Origin: Gnetum montanum
Lineage: Eukaryota; Streptophyta; Gnetopsida; Gnetales; Gnetaceae
Direction: 5' to 3'
NCBI GenBank assembly: GCA_015680685.1
Contig: MNCI01008335.1
Coordinates: 1,361,092-1,404,103 of the forward strand
DNA: 43,012 nt
Shown: positions 20,434-30,432 of the stretch, piece by piece
How positions within the stretch are numbered: position 1 is the stretch's first letter
How the letters are laid out: the number at the start of each line of letters is the position of its first letter
The notes under the pieces: generated by a model
Databases searched by the model: none
Seen by the model: the letters and a program-made list of their open reading frames with translations, nothing else
Told to the model about the DNA's origin: nothing
Translations under genes and position numbers: made by a program

Positions 20434-21618
20434 TCAATCGAATTTGGCGTCGAGGTTAGCGGCGTTCCTGAACCAGAAGACGCCCGACTGGTCGGGTTCC
20501 ACGTAGACGCACTCGCGGAACTCGCGCCAAAGGGCTTTCCAAATGGGCGTGCCATCGAAGCGGTAATAGTGACCGAGCAACGGTTTGAGCCGGCGTGTGG
20601 CCTCGCCAGCGTGGTAATGTGGCATGGTCGAAAACAGATGGTGCGCCACGTGCGTGTCGGTGATGTGGTGGAACACGTGGTTCAGGATACCGTAGTCACG
20701 GTCGACCGTGGCCACGGCGCCACGTAGCCACTCCCACTCGCCGCTATCGTAGTGCGGCAGCCCCGGGTGCGTGTGCTGCAGTAACGTGATGGTCACCAGA
20801 AAACCGTTAACGATCATGAGCGGTACCCCGTACACCCCCGCCAGCCACCACCAACCGCAGGCGGTCCCCGCGCGGTAGACCGCGTAAGCGGCGGCCAGGA
20901 TCCCGACGTCGCTCACAGCCACCTGCAGCCGCTCGCGGTTGTTGTAGATGGGGCCGTACGGGTCGTAGTGGCACGCGAAGCGCGGGTACTTGCGCCCCGA
21001 CGCGTTGAACAGCAGGTACAGGGGCCAGCCCACCGTGAGGAATACCGAGATGGAGAACATTCTTCCCGCAGGATTGTCCAGCAGCTTGACCGTCCAGCGT
21101 AGCGCGTCCTTGGTTTTGGGAACAAAGACTTCGTCTTTCTCTATGCTGCCTGTGTTGCTGTGGTGGCGCCTGTGACTGTACTTCCAGGAAAAGAAGGGCA
21201 CCATGAGGGCCGAATGTAGGATCAGTCCCACGCTGTTGTCCAGCCACTGGTAGTCGCTGAAGGCGTGGTGACCGCACTCGTGCGCGATCACCCACACCCC
21301 TGTGAGAACGCAGCCCTGTGCCACCATGTACGCTGCCCAGGCAGCCACGCGAGACCACCATGGCAGCAAATGGAAGTAGCGCGTGGACCAGAAGAGTAGG
21401 CCTACGATTATGAAATCCCATGCCAGGTAGGAAAAGGATCGAAGCAGCGATCTGTCGAAACAATGCTCTGGAATGGCCTTCTTCAGCTGGCCCAATGTGA
21501 ACGGAGGTTTTTCGCTAGGTGCTCGATTCCCTGCTCCTGCCTTCGCCTTCGCCTTCGCCTTCGCCAGGGGCGCCGGCTCCGCGGCAACCGGCAGACTCAT
21601 ACTTCCTCCACCACCCAT
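20434..21618 (-). CDS. FAD2: FAD2-type microsomal oleate Delta-12 fatty-acid desaturase
   Basis: A complete 394-residue ORF without introns, as usual for plant FAD2. Three histidine boxes bind the di-iron centre: HECGHH (113-118), HRRHH (149-153) and HVAHH (323-327). They have FAD2-like surroundings ([46 protein letters not shown]). Hydrophobic spans at about 67-82, 92-112, 130-145, 185-205 and 235-280 fit an ER-membrane enzyme. The family inserts the Delta-12 double bond into oleate on phosphatidylcholine, using cytochrome b5. Length is close to the usual 380-390. Oddities are a KAKAKAKA stretch at residues 20-27 coded by a short repeat, and a C-terminus (NLDAKFD) lacking the aromatic-rich ER retrieval tail seen in many FAD2 proteins. 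FHHITDTH also replaces the common FHNITDTH. Coding DNA is GC-rich, unlike the flanks. Only the exact reaction (desaturase or a diverged FAD2-like activity) is open. Confidence 0.93.
   Translation of the reverse strand: MGGGGSMSLPVAAEPAPLAKAKAKAKAGAGNRAPSEKPPFTLGQLKKAIPEHCFDRSLLRSFSYLAWDFIIVGLLFWSTRYFHLLPWWSRVAAWAAYMVAQGCVLTGVWVIAHECGHHAFSDYQWLDNSVGLILHSALMVPFFSWKYSHRRHHSNTGSIEKDEVFVPKTKDALRWTVKLLDNPAGRMFSISVFLTVGWPLYLLFNASGRKYPRFACHYDPYGPIYNNRERLQVAVSDVGILAAAYAVYRAGTACGWWWLAGVYGVPLMIVNGFLVTITLLQHTHPGLPHYDSGEWEWLRGAVATVDRDYGILNHVFHHITDTHVAHHLFSTMPHYHAGEATRRLKPLLGHYYRFDGTPIWKALWREFRECVYVEPDQSGVFWFRNAANLDAKFD
21541..21570 (-). repeat. GGCGAA hexamer repeat in the desaturase N-terminus
   Basis: Tandem six-base units encode alternating Ala-Lys (about residues 17-27). 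Such repeats change length easily, so the N-terminus probably varies between alleles. Confidence 0.8.
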
Positions 21619-21630
21619 TTCCGCAAATCC

Positions 21631-23170
21631 CTGCCATCACCAATCGGAGTGATTTAGAACGAATAAAGGATAAGGTAATCAGAGAAATTTTGTGGCGCAC
21701 ACAATAGAATCGTCATGTTGATGTGCATAAAAATATCGTAAAATCAGATACCAGATGACCCTTTCGCAACCGACTGGGACCGATAGAGACAATTCAAGGA
21801 TTAAGGGAATCGCGAGAAGAGTTGGACAGGGAATAGTGAAAAATTTTGGACTTTTCTGAACGGAAATTATAATACGAAGAGAATATAGAGGGAAGGAGAA
21901 AGACGGAGCCCACAAATCCTTTTATAATAAGTCTTCTCAGATTTGCCAAAAAATATAAAAGCTCCGCATGAAATTGAAAAATGCAGGCGCTATGTATTCA
22001 AACAGAAAACTAGTCAAAAAGAGATTGGGAATGATTATTAGATATTCGCAATAGGCAATTAATCAATCACTTTAACACCATACTACAACTTTGTATCCTC
22101 TCAAAACATCCACCGTGTCAGGCGCACCAACACACCGACGTCAAGTTCTTACGTCTTTCCTAAATAATTTCATTCTCAGAAGAAGCGTTAACTAGTGTTT
22201 TCAAAACAAAAAGGAGAAGCTTAAATTAACGCAAACATGCATAATATAATTTCAGAAAAACTAGTTCTAAACTGACCAAACACAAACGCGCACATTTGGA
22301 TCTGTATCTGGACTTGCAACATTGATGAATTACTAAACCGTGCAATTTATATGCGGCAAACACCAGAACCGCAGAAAATGTTATCTACGGTTTTAGACGT
22401 AGAAATCTGAGATTCACGAGTACCCTAAAGCCTCGCAGAAACACTAAACGAGGTATTTCAAAATACGCAAAGGACCAGAGAGCCATGCTTCTAAGGAAAA
22501 TGCCCTGCCCAGGCCTTGCAAGTTGGATCTACCAAAGCAGAGCACTGAGGGAACAATGCAAACAGCAGCACTTTCCGAAGTTTTGAATGCGGATCCGTCG
22601 ATGCACACGCTTTGAGTAAAGCTGTCTGAATTGAAGCGAATTCGTAGAGTCCGAAAAAGGAAATACGGAATTCTCAATATTCATGTAACAAGTTTAGATT
22701 TCCAACGCAAAACTAAAAAGCAGAACTCGGGTAAGAGCAGCGGGCAAGCAGAACATTATTACTCGCACGGTTATCGAGAGAAACGCCTTTCATACGAAAC
22801 AAAAGTCTGTTATCACAAAACGAATTCGAAATCGCAATGCAATGCCAAAGAGGGGGAAAAAATCACACGCAATCAGAATCTATACCACGGAAACCAGCCA
22901 CAAATCACTGTTCCACCAACAGAAGAGCAAGGAACCTTACAAAACATGCCAGGATCCATACAAAAACCCTAACAATACCTCGCCAAACAAACCGAAACAA
23001 AAATGCAGGTGGAAAGAGGAGGAACAGAGCAGGACAGGGAGCCTGCGCAGAACTGTTCTCCTTGTAACACGGAACGAATCTCAAGAAAGGATCCATAAAG
23101 ACGTCAATATTATCAGAGAAGAAACGCACAATCGCAGCGAAAACACCAGGAAAAGCGACACCTTTCATAC
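21631..23170 (-). other. probable 5'-UTR intron of the desaturase gene
   Basis: Many plant FAD2 genes carry one long intron in the 5' UTR ending just before the ATG. Here a good donor, AACAG|GTATGAAAG, lies at 23170 on the - strand. A possible acceptor, GATGGCAG|GG, ends at 21631, 12 bases before the ATG, with a TTCTAAAT branch-like site about 35 bases further up. The acceptor has a weak pyrimidine tract, so other sites are possible. No ORF of note lies within. Predicted length is about 1.54 kb. Confidence 0.4.
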
Positions 23171-23650
23171 CTGTTAGCAAGGAAAGCGGCTCGCTCACAG
23201 AAGCTCTGCTCCGCAACTCAAACGCTTGGCCCTGGCCCTCCTTTGGTCAGAACTGGAGGAGGTGCGCCAGATGCGAAGAAGAGCACCATGCAACACGCCT
23301 TTAATAGACTTCCTGCGAAAAGAATTCAATATCACCGGTAAGCCTTCAATGAATGCACGAAAAGAGGGCAACCAGCCAAAAAACAAAACAAAAGAGAGAG
23401 AGAGAAAGGAAATTTAGTTCGGTGCCCGGTCGTGGTTCAAATAAGCTTTGGAATATGCCGTATGACACGTTCGATGGTTGCGTCAGAAACCGCTCGGAGA
23501 TTCTCAACCGTCTGATCCGGAAAACCGACGGTTCAAGGCGCACATGAAAGCGTGAGCGCGTGAATCCACAGCCCCGGAAGGGGCAGAGATTCTTCCTGGC
23601 TTAGGGTTGGGGCTTAGGGTTTAACGTCAACAACTCGTGTAATTAAACAT
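23171..23650 (-). promoter_or_regulatory. probable first exon and promoter region of the desaturase, with CT tract and telo-box
   Basis: On the - strand a CT run (23393-23410) and a telo-box-like AAACCCTAA (about 23616-23624, with a second imperfect ACCCTAA next to it) lie upstream of the candidate donor. CT tracts and telo-boxes are common close to plant transcription starts. No convincing TATA box was found. Start site not determined. Confidence 0.3.
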
Positions 23651-24425
23651 ATAGCAAATAGAGCCATGCGTCCTGAATCGGATTTCTGATTTGGTAAAGA
23701 AGAGAGGCATCATCGCAGGAAAATGTCCAGGACATGGTCCAATTCAACTGGAAAAATAAAATAAAATACATGCGGGCCAACGGGCACGGTAAAAATGCGC
23801 CGCGTGAGCATATGCAGGAAAACGACGAAAATCAATCCCTGAAGCATGTCTAAGCGTCACCGACGAAAATCGATCTCTCTCAAATATGTCCACGGCCGGC
23901 CCTTGTTACCATACTCGATTTTCCATTTTTTTGTTTTTTTTTGGTTTTTTCCATGACGAAAGTACCGGTATCGATTTCTAGAGCAACCTTCTCTGCTGCG
24001 TGTCTAGTGGCTGTAACGAACAATGATTATTTTACCGGCAATCGCATCTTTTTCGTGGTTTTACTGCAGCAGTCGCCTTTTGCGTACTTTTCCTAGTCAA
24101 GAGTTTCAGCGTCAGGCCTTAATTCCTGGTTCCTCTATTTTCGTTTTTGTTGCTTTTCCTCGCATAGTCTCAGCTGTAACGTGAGATATTTGAAGCATCG
24201 AGCACCGCAATTTGCTCCACTCATACGTGCTTACAAATATATATATGTCTATATCTAGCCTCAGTCCTCCGTCACGTGTTATACTTTTTGGATAGGGCAT
24301 GGCTAATATATTTAAAGCAGTGTCCATGATCTATGTTATTTATGGACGACCCTGTGCGTTGTTTTTTATTATAGCATAGTTTTTAATTTTAATGAACGTT
24401 GTTTTAACTAACACGGTTTTACTTA
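23651..24425. other. intergenic DNA upstream of the desaturase
   Basis: No gene recognised. A short (TA)n run is at about 24237-24248. Confidence 0.4.
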
Positions 24426-25045
24426 GACGTGGCATTTCGATGAATGCTCACACGCTCGTAACCATGTACGACTGAAATTAATTGTCAATGCACATGGTTT
24501 TATCACAATAACTTGTACCAGTTGGTTTACAGGTGTACACGTGGCCAATTAAATAGTCATGGTTAGCTATACCAAGGTTAGCTATACCAATAAAAAACAA
24601 TGACATGTAACCTACCCAACCCCAAAAATCTACTTTCTAACATGATTCTTGATATGGTTTGCTTGATTAAATTAAATGGTTGCTTTTTTAAATTGAATTT
24701 TCTTTAGAAATTACAATTTTTTTAAAAAAAGATGCTACTTTGAGAGTCTCAGTTTTAACCAATGATGTGGCATTTACATGAATGCTCACAGGACTCTGTG
24801 CACAGTTGCAATCAACGGAGAAACCATGTACAACTGAAATTAATTGTCAAAGACGATGACTTTAAAAAAAAACTCGCTACAAAAATCTGCTTCCTAACAT
24901 AATTCCTAATATGCTTTGCTTTATTAAATTAAATGATTGCTTTTTTAAGTTGAATTTTCTTTATTATGGAACCTCAAAATTTGTGTTACGGTCAAGAAAT
25001 TACAATTTTTTTAAAAAAATATTGGGAGTCTCAATTTTTGAAAAA
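24426..25045. repeat. tandem duplication, about 340-bp period
   Basis: Unit 1 (24426-24755) and unit 2 (24768-25045) share GTGGCATTTCGATGAATGCT (24430; one or two changes at 24767), ACTGAAATTAATTGTCAA, and GATTAAATTAAATGGTTGCT followed by a T run. The units differ by substitutions and indels, so the duplication is older than the one at 19091-19534. Non-coding. Confidence 0.65.
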
Positions 25046-26682
25046 GAAAAAGTGAAATTAAATAAAGATCATCGATTGTTGCTTTAAATTCTAACACAGA
25101 AGTCCAGGTTTGGGATTGTTGCGGGTCACAGGCTATTTTGACGGTTTCACTTTAAATTGCATGCACGTGGACGGTTTCAACCCGCTAAGTGCCCTCCCGC
25201 GTGGAAATCCGGATGTTTAAAGTAAAAAATGAACCGTGTTTTCAAAAACAATTCATGAAAGGTTGCCATGAAAACCAACATGCGGCTATTTTTCGTAATT
25301 AGGAAGGTTGTCCATGCCTCGAATTTGACGACGGGCACAGTTTAAATTCTTCCTTTAAAAGAACGTTGGAAAATACTGGGTCAATTTCTCGCACAAGAAT
25401 GTGTGTCTGGGCCATGAGTTTTTATTTTCCCCGAAGAAGACGAGCAAATTTGTCAGTGGGCTTTTCGGCCGTGCTAGTTAGTAGTTCATGGGTTAACGTT
25501 AACCTATCCAGTAAACTTATATGTTACAAGTTTAAGCTTCCCTGCTGTACATGTGGAGAAGTGTTATCTATTTCTTATTACTTTAAATATAGAGATGTGG
25601 CTTAATACTAATATTTGTTTTTAAGTGATATCACTAATGGAAGATATTCACCTTGTTTCTTATTACTGGGCTTATGTGGAGAATCTTTACCATCATATAT
25701 AACCTTCTTGTTGACATTAGATTTAATCTTTTGAGTTAATCGCATTTTTGTCACTAGTTTTAATTCTTGAGTTAATTCCTGTCTTACAAAGGAAAATTTG
25801 TCTTACAAGCTATTTGTCTAGGCTACTTAATCTTCCTCATTACCCCACTCAGTAGGACCTTGCCTGGGAGGGTTGCATAGTTCAATTCTACATTGGGGTG
25901 TGTTAACTAGGTGTGTCATGGGATGTGCTATGGGATGTTGCATGTGCTCATAAGAGCATGACACCAACTACCAGCACGCGATGATGAATCTAGAAGGTTC
26001 AGCTAGTAGTTCCTGTGGTGTCCATGTGAGTTGTGCAAGGGAGTGTTATCTAGCTTACTAGGATGACATGTTTATTGTATTGAAACACTGCTCAAGATGC
26101 ATGCTACAACTAACACATTGTTTGTTGGCATGTGTTTCAGGAATTGTTGATTGTTGAGGCGTATTCCTCTTGAAATCTGCCTTGATTCTGAATCTGCTTT
26201 GGGAACTCTTGGGGTGCCAAACAACATGCTTAGGGACAACATTGTTACATAGAGCTTCAGACTTTTTAAAATTCTTTACTGTCATTCAATTATTCTTATC
26301 ATTGACGTTAACTTGATTTTTTGTATCTTCAACTTCAACATATTTTTTCTTTTCCTTAAAATCTTTTTTCTTGAGCAGAAAAGAATAAGCATTAAACAAA
26401 TATGTCATTCATAATGGCAAAAGCTACAAGAATTATGAAGATTAGAATGTGTAATTGGCTTAATGTAAGTCTTTCCTCTTACTTGTAATACCAATTCCTT
26501 TTTATGATTAAGAAGGTTAATTTCAACAAAAAAAATATTTACAAAAGCCAAATGTTGTTGAAATAGACTCCATATACTTAATGGAACCAAGAAACTGACA
26601 ATTTCCTACTTAGCTTTCTAAAAAATTAGTGAAAGATTATGACATGAAATAAAGCTCTATTATGTTTAAAGACCCATAGGAT
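25046..26682. other. intergenic DNA, no gene recognised
   Basis: Short ORFs (25366-25605 on +, 26058-26285 and 26405-26590 on -) show no family resemblance. Probably old repeat sequence. Confidence 0.35.
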
Positions 26683-27005
26683 CTATTGGACAACTATTAC
26701 ATTTTCATGAAAAATAAAGATAGTCTCTATAAATTGACCAAGCACCAATGAGGGCATCACAAACAAATCATACAAGTTTTTTGATGTAACATTATAATAC
26801 TGTCTCAAATGATTAGTCACAAAATAAGAAAGAAACACATGTAACTCATCTTTAAGGGCTCTTGATCTACACAACCTACAAATACACTCTTTTTGGGAGA
26901 GTTGAATCTATCTTCTACTTTCAATTTTAGGATGATAATATAACTCAACAAACATGGAACTTTAGCATATTCTTCATATTGAACATCAAAATGTGGAGCA
27001 TACAT
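26683..27005 (-). pseudogene. non-LTR (LINE-like) pol C-terminal remnant, second copy
   Basis: Open on the - strand over much of its length in two overlapping frames. The motif CRLCRSRALKDELHVFLSYF has the CxxC...DExH form of the zinc finger after LINE reverse transcriptase, followed by NHLRQYY and GQFIETIF segments. It is homologous to 18820-19060 on the opposite strand, and less decayed. Upstream parts (27006-27458) are AT-rich and not recognisable as pol. Confidence 0.42.
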
Positions 27006-27458
27006 GTAAATGATTAATACTACATGCTTATATGAAGCATTACCTAATTCAACAAGTGAAAAAAATTAGAATTATACCTTACATCAAGGACTTGGATGTC
27101 ATGTTTTTTTTTACTATTTTAAGTTCAAGCATGGATGTTGAAAAGTGATGTAAATTTTATTAAAATTGGGACCCTCTTCCCTACTAACAATTAATTATCT
27201 TTACTTTTATAAAAAAAAATTCAATTGCAATGTTTTACACTTAGTACACAATCCTAAAATTAGAAACTTTTTGCTTTCCATATTTTTTTATGATGTATAT
27301 TTAGTGTCAAGCTTGTAATGTACTATGAATTTTCTTTGTTCATTATTAGTATTTTCTTTTGGGATTTGACACCCTGCCCCCCACCCTGTGAACCCTACCT
27401 CTTATTACTTTAGATATTTTATTACTAAAACATTCAAAAAAGATGTGGTCTCTCATCT

Positions 27459-28415
27459 TTAATAAGCAACAACATAACCCTATGACTAACCATATAAATC
27501 ACAAGCATGGAACTAGTGTGGTATTTAGATTCTTAAGCATTGATCACAAGTCATTATCTTCCCACTTGGACTAGTGGTAGTTCTATCACGTATGGTTTAA
27601 TCTAAAGTGAGACATATGATTATGATGTTGTTGGGGCCTTAGACTAAACTAAACTAAACAAAACAATAACATATAAATTAATTATTTAATGTAATTAACA
27701 ATGAAATAAAATCCTACGCTAGCCTAAAGATGATGAGTATTCATTCCTAGCTTGCCATATATGTCATGAACTAGTGTAACAATCGTTGGGCTTACCAAGT
27801 GATACACTATCGCACATACTAAGCAATACCATTATTGGCTTACCAAATGGTTACACGTTATGCTCGAAACTAGTTGTGCTCACTCCGCCAAAGGTTAATG
27901 TACACAAAAATGCAAATATTAAGCTAACTGCATTAAAAGTAATTTTATTCTAAGTCAAAGTGTCATAATGAATACGAATCAATTTCAATCTTATTCTTGG
28001 TCATGGATTGTGTCCAAGTATAATGGCACTCAAATAAGACATTGTACAAATGACTCAAATCCATGCCAAGGGCACTCACTGGTTGTTATAAGAATTGAGA
28101 AATAAAACTGACAGAGCCTAATTACTTATTAACCAAATGGTGCCAAATATGTGATGGATGCTCTCACATATTTATAGACATTTATTGCCTTAACATTGAT
28201 GATGATACATTGACAAAGCTAGGTCTACATTGATGCTAATGTGTTGATGTAGATGTATCAATGCAACTATAGCATCACAGATGTGATGTTATAGTCAACT
28301 GATATGCATTGATGTTGATGTGTTGATGTAGATGTGGTATAGTAGATGTGACATCCTAGTTGTTTGATACAATTTTTATTAAGATTTTTGATATTCAGCA
28401 AACAATGCTTCATCA
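27459..28415 (-). mobile_element. diverged LTR of the same family (about 957 bp, solo-like)
   Basis: Reading on the - strand: it starts TGATGAAGCATTG at 28415, then has an array of ACATCAACA / CATCAATG repeats (about 28340-28190), TATAAATATG near 28160, and family R/U5 landmarks (ATTTGGTAAGCC near 27842, CTTGGTAAGCCC near 27793, GGTTAGTCATAGGGTTATG near 27485). It ends near 27459 (CTTATTA). Neither a PPT-like site nor an accessory ORF precedes it, so it looks like an old solo LTR or a truncated element. Confidence 0.55.
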
Positions 28416-29312
28416 ATCTTCACTTTGGCTATTTAAGTATAATTTATATGTTCTTTTTACATGTGAAATATTCTTGCATTGATTTAGAGGCAATGACAGC
28501 GTAAACTCATTCTTACTTTAATAATTCATTTTCATAGAGAAAGTAGTATTATAAAAGGTAAGGGAAGGGGGTGTTAAAACCTAAAACACTTTTTAAAAAA
28601 ACAATATTTCCTACAAAGACATATAGTCAAATTAGGACTTTATAACGTAGTAACGCCTGTGAGAATTGAACCCATAACTTGGAGTTACTAACACCTATGA
28701 TAGAGTCTAAGTAAAAAGAATGGGTTATATCATTCATGTTTGATTCTTTTAAAATAGAAATTTCTTTTCATTTATTGTAGTTTACTTTGAATCTAAGTTC
28801 CTATTCTTTCAATTCCTCACTTGTAAAGCCATCCTTCACCCTTTTTTTTTCTCTTTTTGTGAGTTAAGGAAACTCAAGATTAGTAACACAATTCCTCCCT
28901 AATGTGACTCACTATAAGAGTCCCAACATAAGGTTGCTTCACTATTGCCACACTTGTAAGTAAAGATAAATATCAAACCCCCAACTTTCACCTTTATGAT
29001 ACTATGCATTTTAATGAGTTATTAGACTATGTTTAAGATATTTTTAGGTATAGTTTGCATATTTGATTTTAATAACATGATCTTCTATTAAATTTGAAAT
29101 TTCACATTCATTTCCATCAAAAAATATAAAAACAATACAATCTAGATTCACAAATCCTAATGAATTCTCATGAAGAGTTTACACCAGAAATGAGTTAATG
29201 AATAGAGGCATGTCAGATCCACCTTTGATATGAAATCACATTTTAAATTTAAAATTAGAAATCCTTCTATATAACATAACTTATAAAAGTACAAATTATT
29301 ACAATAAGTATA
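28416..29312. other. AT-rich DNA between two LTRs, no gene recognised
   Basis: No coding signal, promoter or structured repeat recognised. Confidence 0.4.
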
Positions 29313-30194
29313 TGATGAGCAACGAGGTAGCCCTACGCCTAACCATACGAATCATGAGAGTTCATGCGTGACCCGATTGAATTTCGAAGACTGCGAGCAC
29401 TTACGCACATAGAATTCTAGCCATCAAAATCCTAGTTAGAGCAGTTGTTGTCCTCTCAACCTCACTTGTGACATTCTAGAAAGATGGTTAAGTGAGACTG
29501 AGGTGTATGATTTTTTTTATATGTTTTCTTTTATCTTTAATATCTAATTCTTCTAATATAGGGAGTGAAAGGCTAGATAATTTAAGATTCCACTACTCTA
29601 TTGCTTACCCCTAGCATAAGTAGTTGGTCCTACCCTTCGTGCACATCCCAAGCATGTCCTAATCACTATTGGGTTGCCAGATGTTAAGTGTCAATAGGTT
29701 GCCAAGTGTCAGACATATGTTCGAGGTGGTCGTGCTTATGTGTTCTCGTGGACTACAAAAGTGTACTATAACTATAAAGCAATAACAAAAGCATTAGAAT
29801 TATTAAAGTATTAAAATAGTAATGCTTAAGTAATCTAGTTCAAATGTTGCAAGGAATGTCCAAAAAGCTCGTCTTTATTGCTGTTCACGCCAATGGGCTC
29901 AGGTACATTAGTGCTCGAATGAAGAGCCGTACACACTTCGAACTCCTTTTGTAGGCATTTGGAAAATAATCTAACTCCTGCGAGAACAAACTACAAGAGC
30001 TTCGCTACAACTTGAACAAAAGGTGCCATAAATGCGACGGGTGCATGCATATTTATAATGGAAAATGGACTCTATGTTGACAAGGCCACGTCAATGCATG
30101 GAAAGATGTGTCGATGGGGTCACGTCGACACGACCGCGTTGATGAGGCCTCGTTGATGCGGCCCAATCGACGTAGTTGACTAGATGCTTCATCA
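29313..30194 (-). mobile_element. 3' LTR of copy D (882 bp, TGATGAAGC...GCTCATCA)
   Basis: Clear terminal inverted TGATGA/TCATCA. The PPT-like GTCATGGGAGTA abuts the start at 30195. R/U5 landmarks are TAGCGAAGCTCTTGTAGTTT near 30005, TTCATTCGAGCAC near 29922, two TTGGCAACC-type boxes near 29670-29705, and GGTTAGGCGTAGGGCTACCT at the end. The LTR starts right after the accessory ORF 3' UTR. Confidence 0.78.
30045..30185 (-). promoter_or_regulatory. LTR promoter of copy D: short tandem repeats plus TATA box
   Basis: TATAAATATG near 30050-30057 (-) is preceded by units of 13-14 bp of the form (G)GCCNCATCAACGNG / GTCGACGTGACC / TTGACGTGGCC between about 30080 and 30180. GTCAAC/TTGAC cores recur; TTGAC is the core of the plant W-box, but WRKY control is only a suggestion. 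The same motif type is found in the internal promoter-like block of this copy. Confidence 0.5.
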
Positions 30195-30432
30195 TACTCC
30201 CATGACTGAGTGAAAACTCATCCTTGAGTTTGTTACAATTTGGAAGGTATAAGGTTACCAGTGACACACATGGCAAAACACATCAATACACACACTGACG
30301 CTAGCAACACACCAAGTGCCTGAGTGTACGGAAAAAATTACAAAACTGTAGTGTTCGTGGACAACAAAATTGAACACCTTGACAACAAATGGACTCACAA
30401 CGCTGCTAAGATGCTAAATTTGTTGAAGAGGA
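30195..30432 (-). promoter_or_regulatory. 3' UTR and polypurine-tract-like site of copy D
   Basis: Contains the shared block GGATGAGTTTTCACTCAGTC and ATGGGAGTA next to the LTR. Upstream of it is a region with TCATGAACAC-type words that resembles 11060-11220 and 41776-41960. Confidence 0.5.

Noticed and set aside
20807-21463. Long - strand ORF of 218 codons and + strand ORF at 20431-20727 overlapping the desaturase
   Set aside because: Shadow frames of a GC-rich gene; the composition is Arg/Pro/Ala-rich and no domain is seen.
26683-27005. Ty1/copia pol fragment (KSVFVGC resembles a copia linker)
   Set aside because: The following CxxC...DExH segment and the post-RT motif in the sister copy at 18420-18479 fit a LINE-like element better.
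28190-28340. CRISPR-like or minisatellite array (repeated TTGATGTAGATG words)
   Set aside because: Irregular units in the expected U3 position before a TATA box; it is the enhancer region of a diverged LTR.
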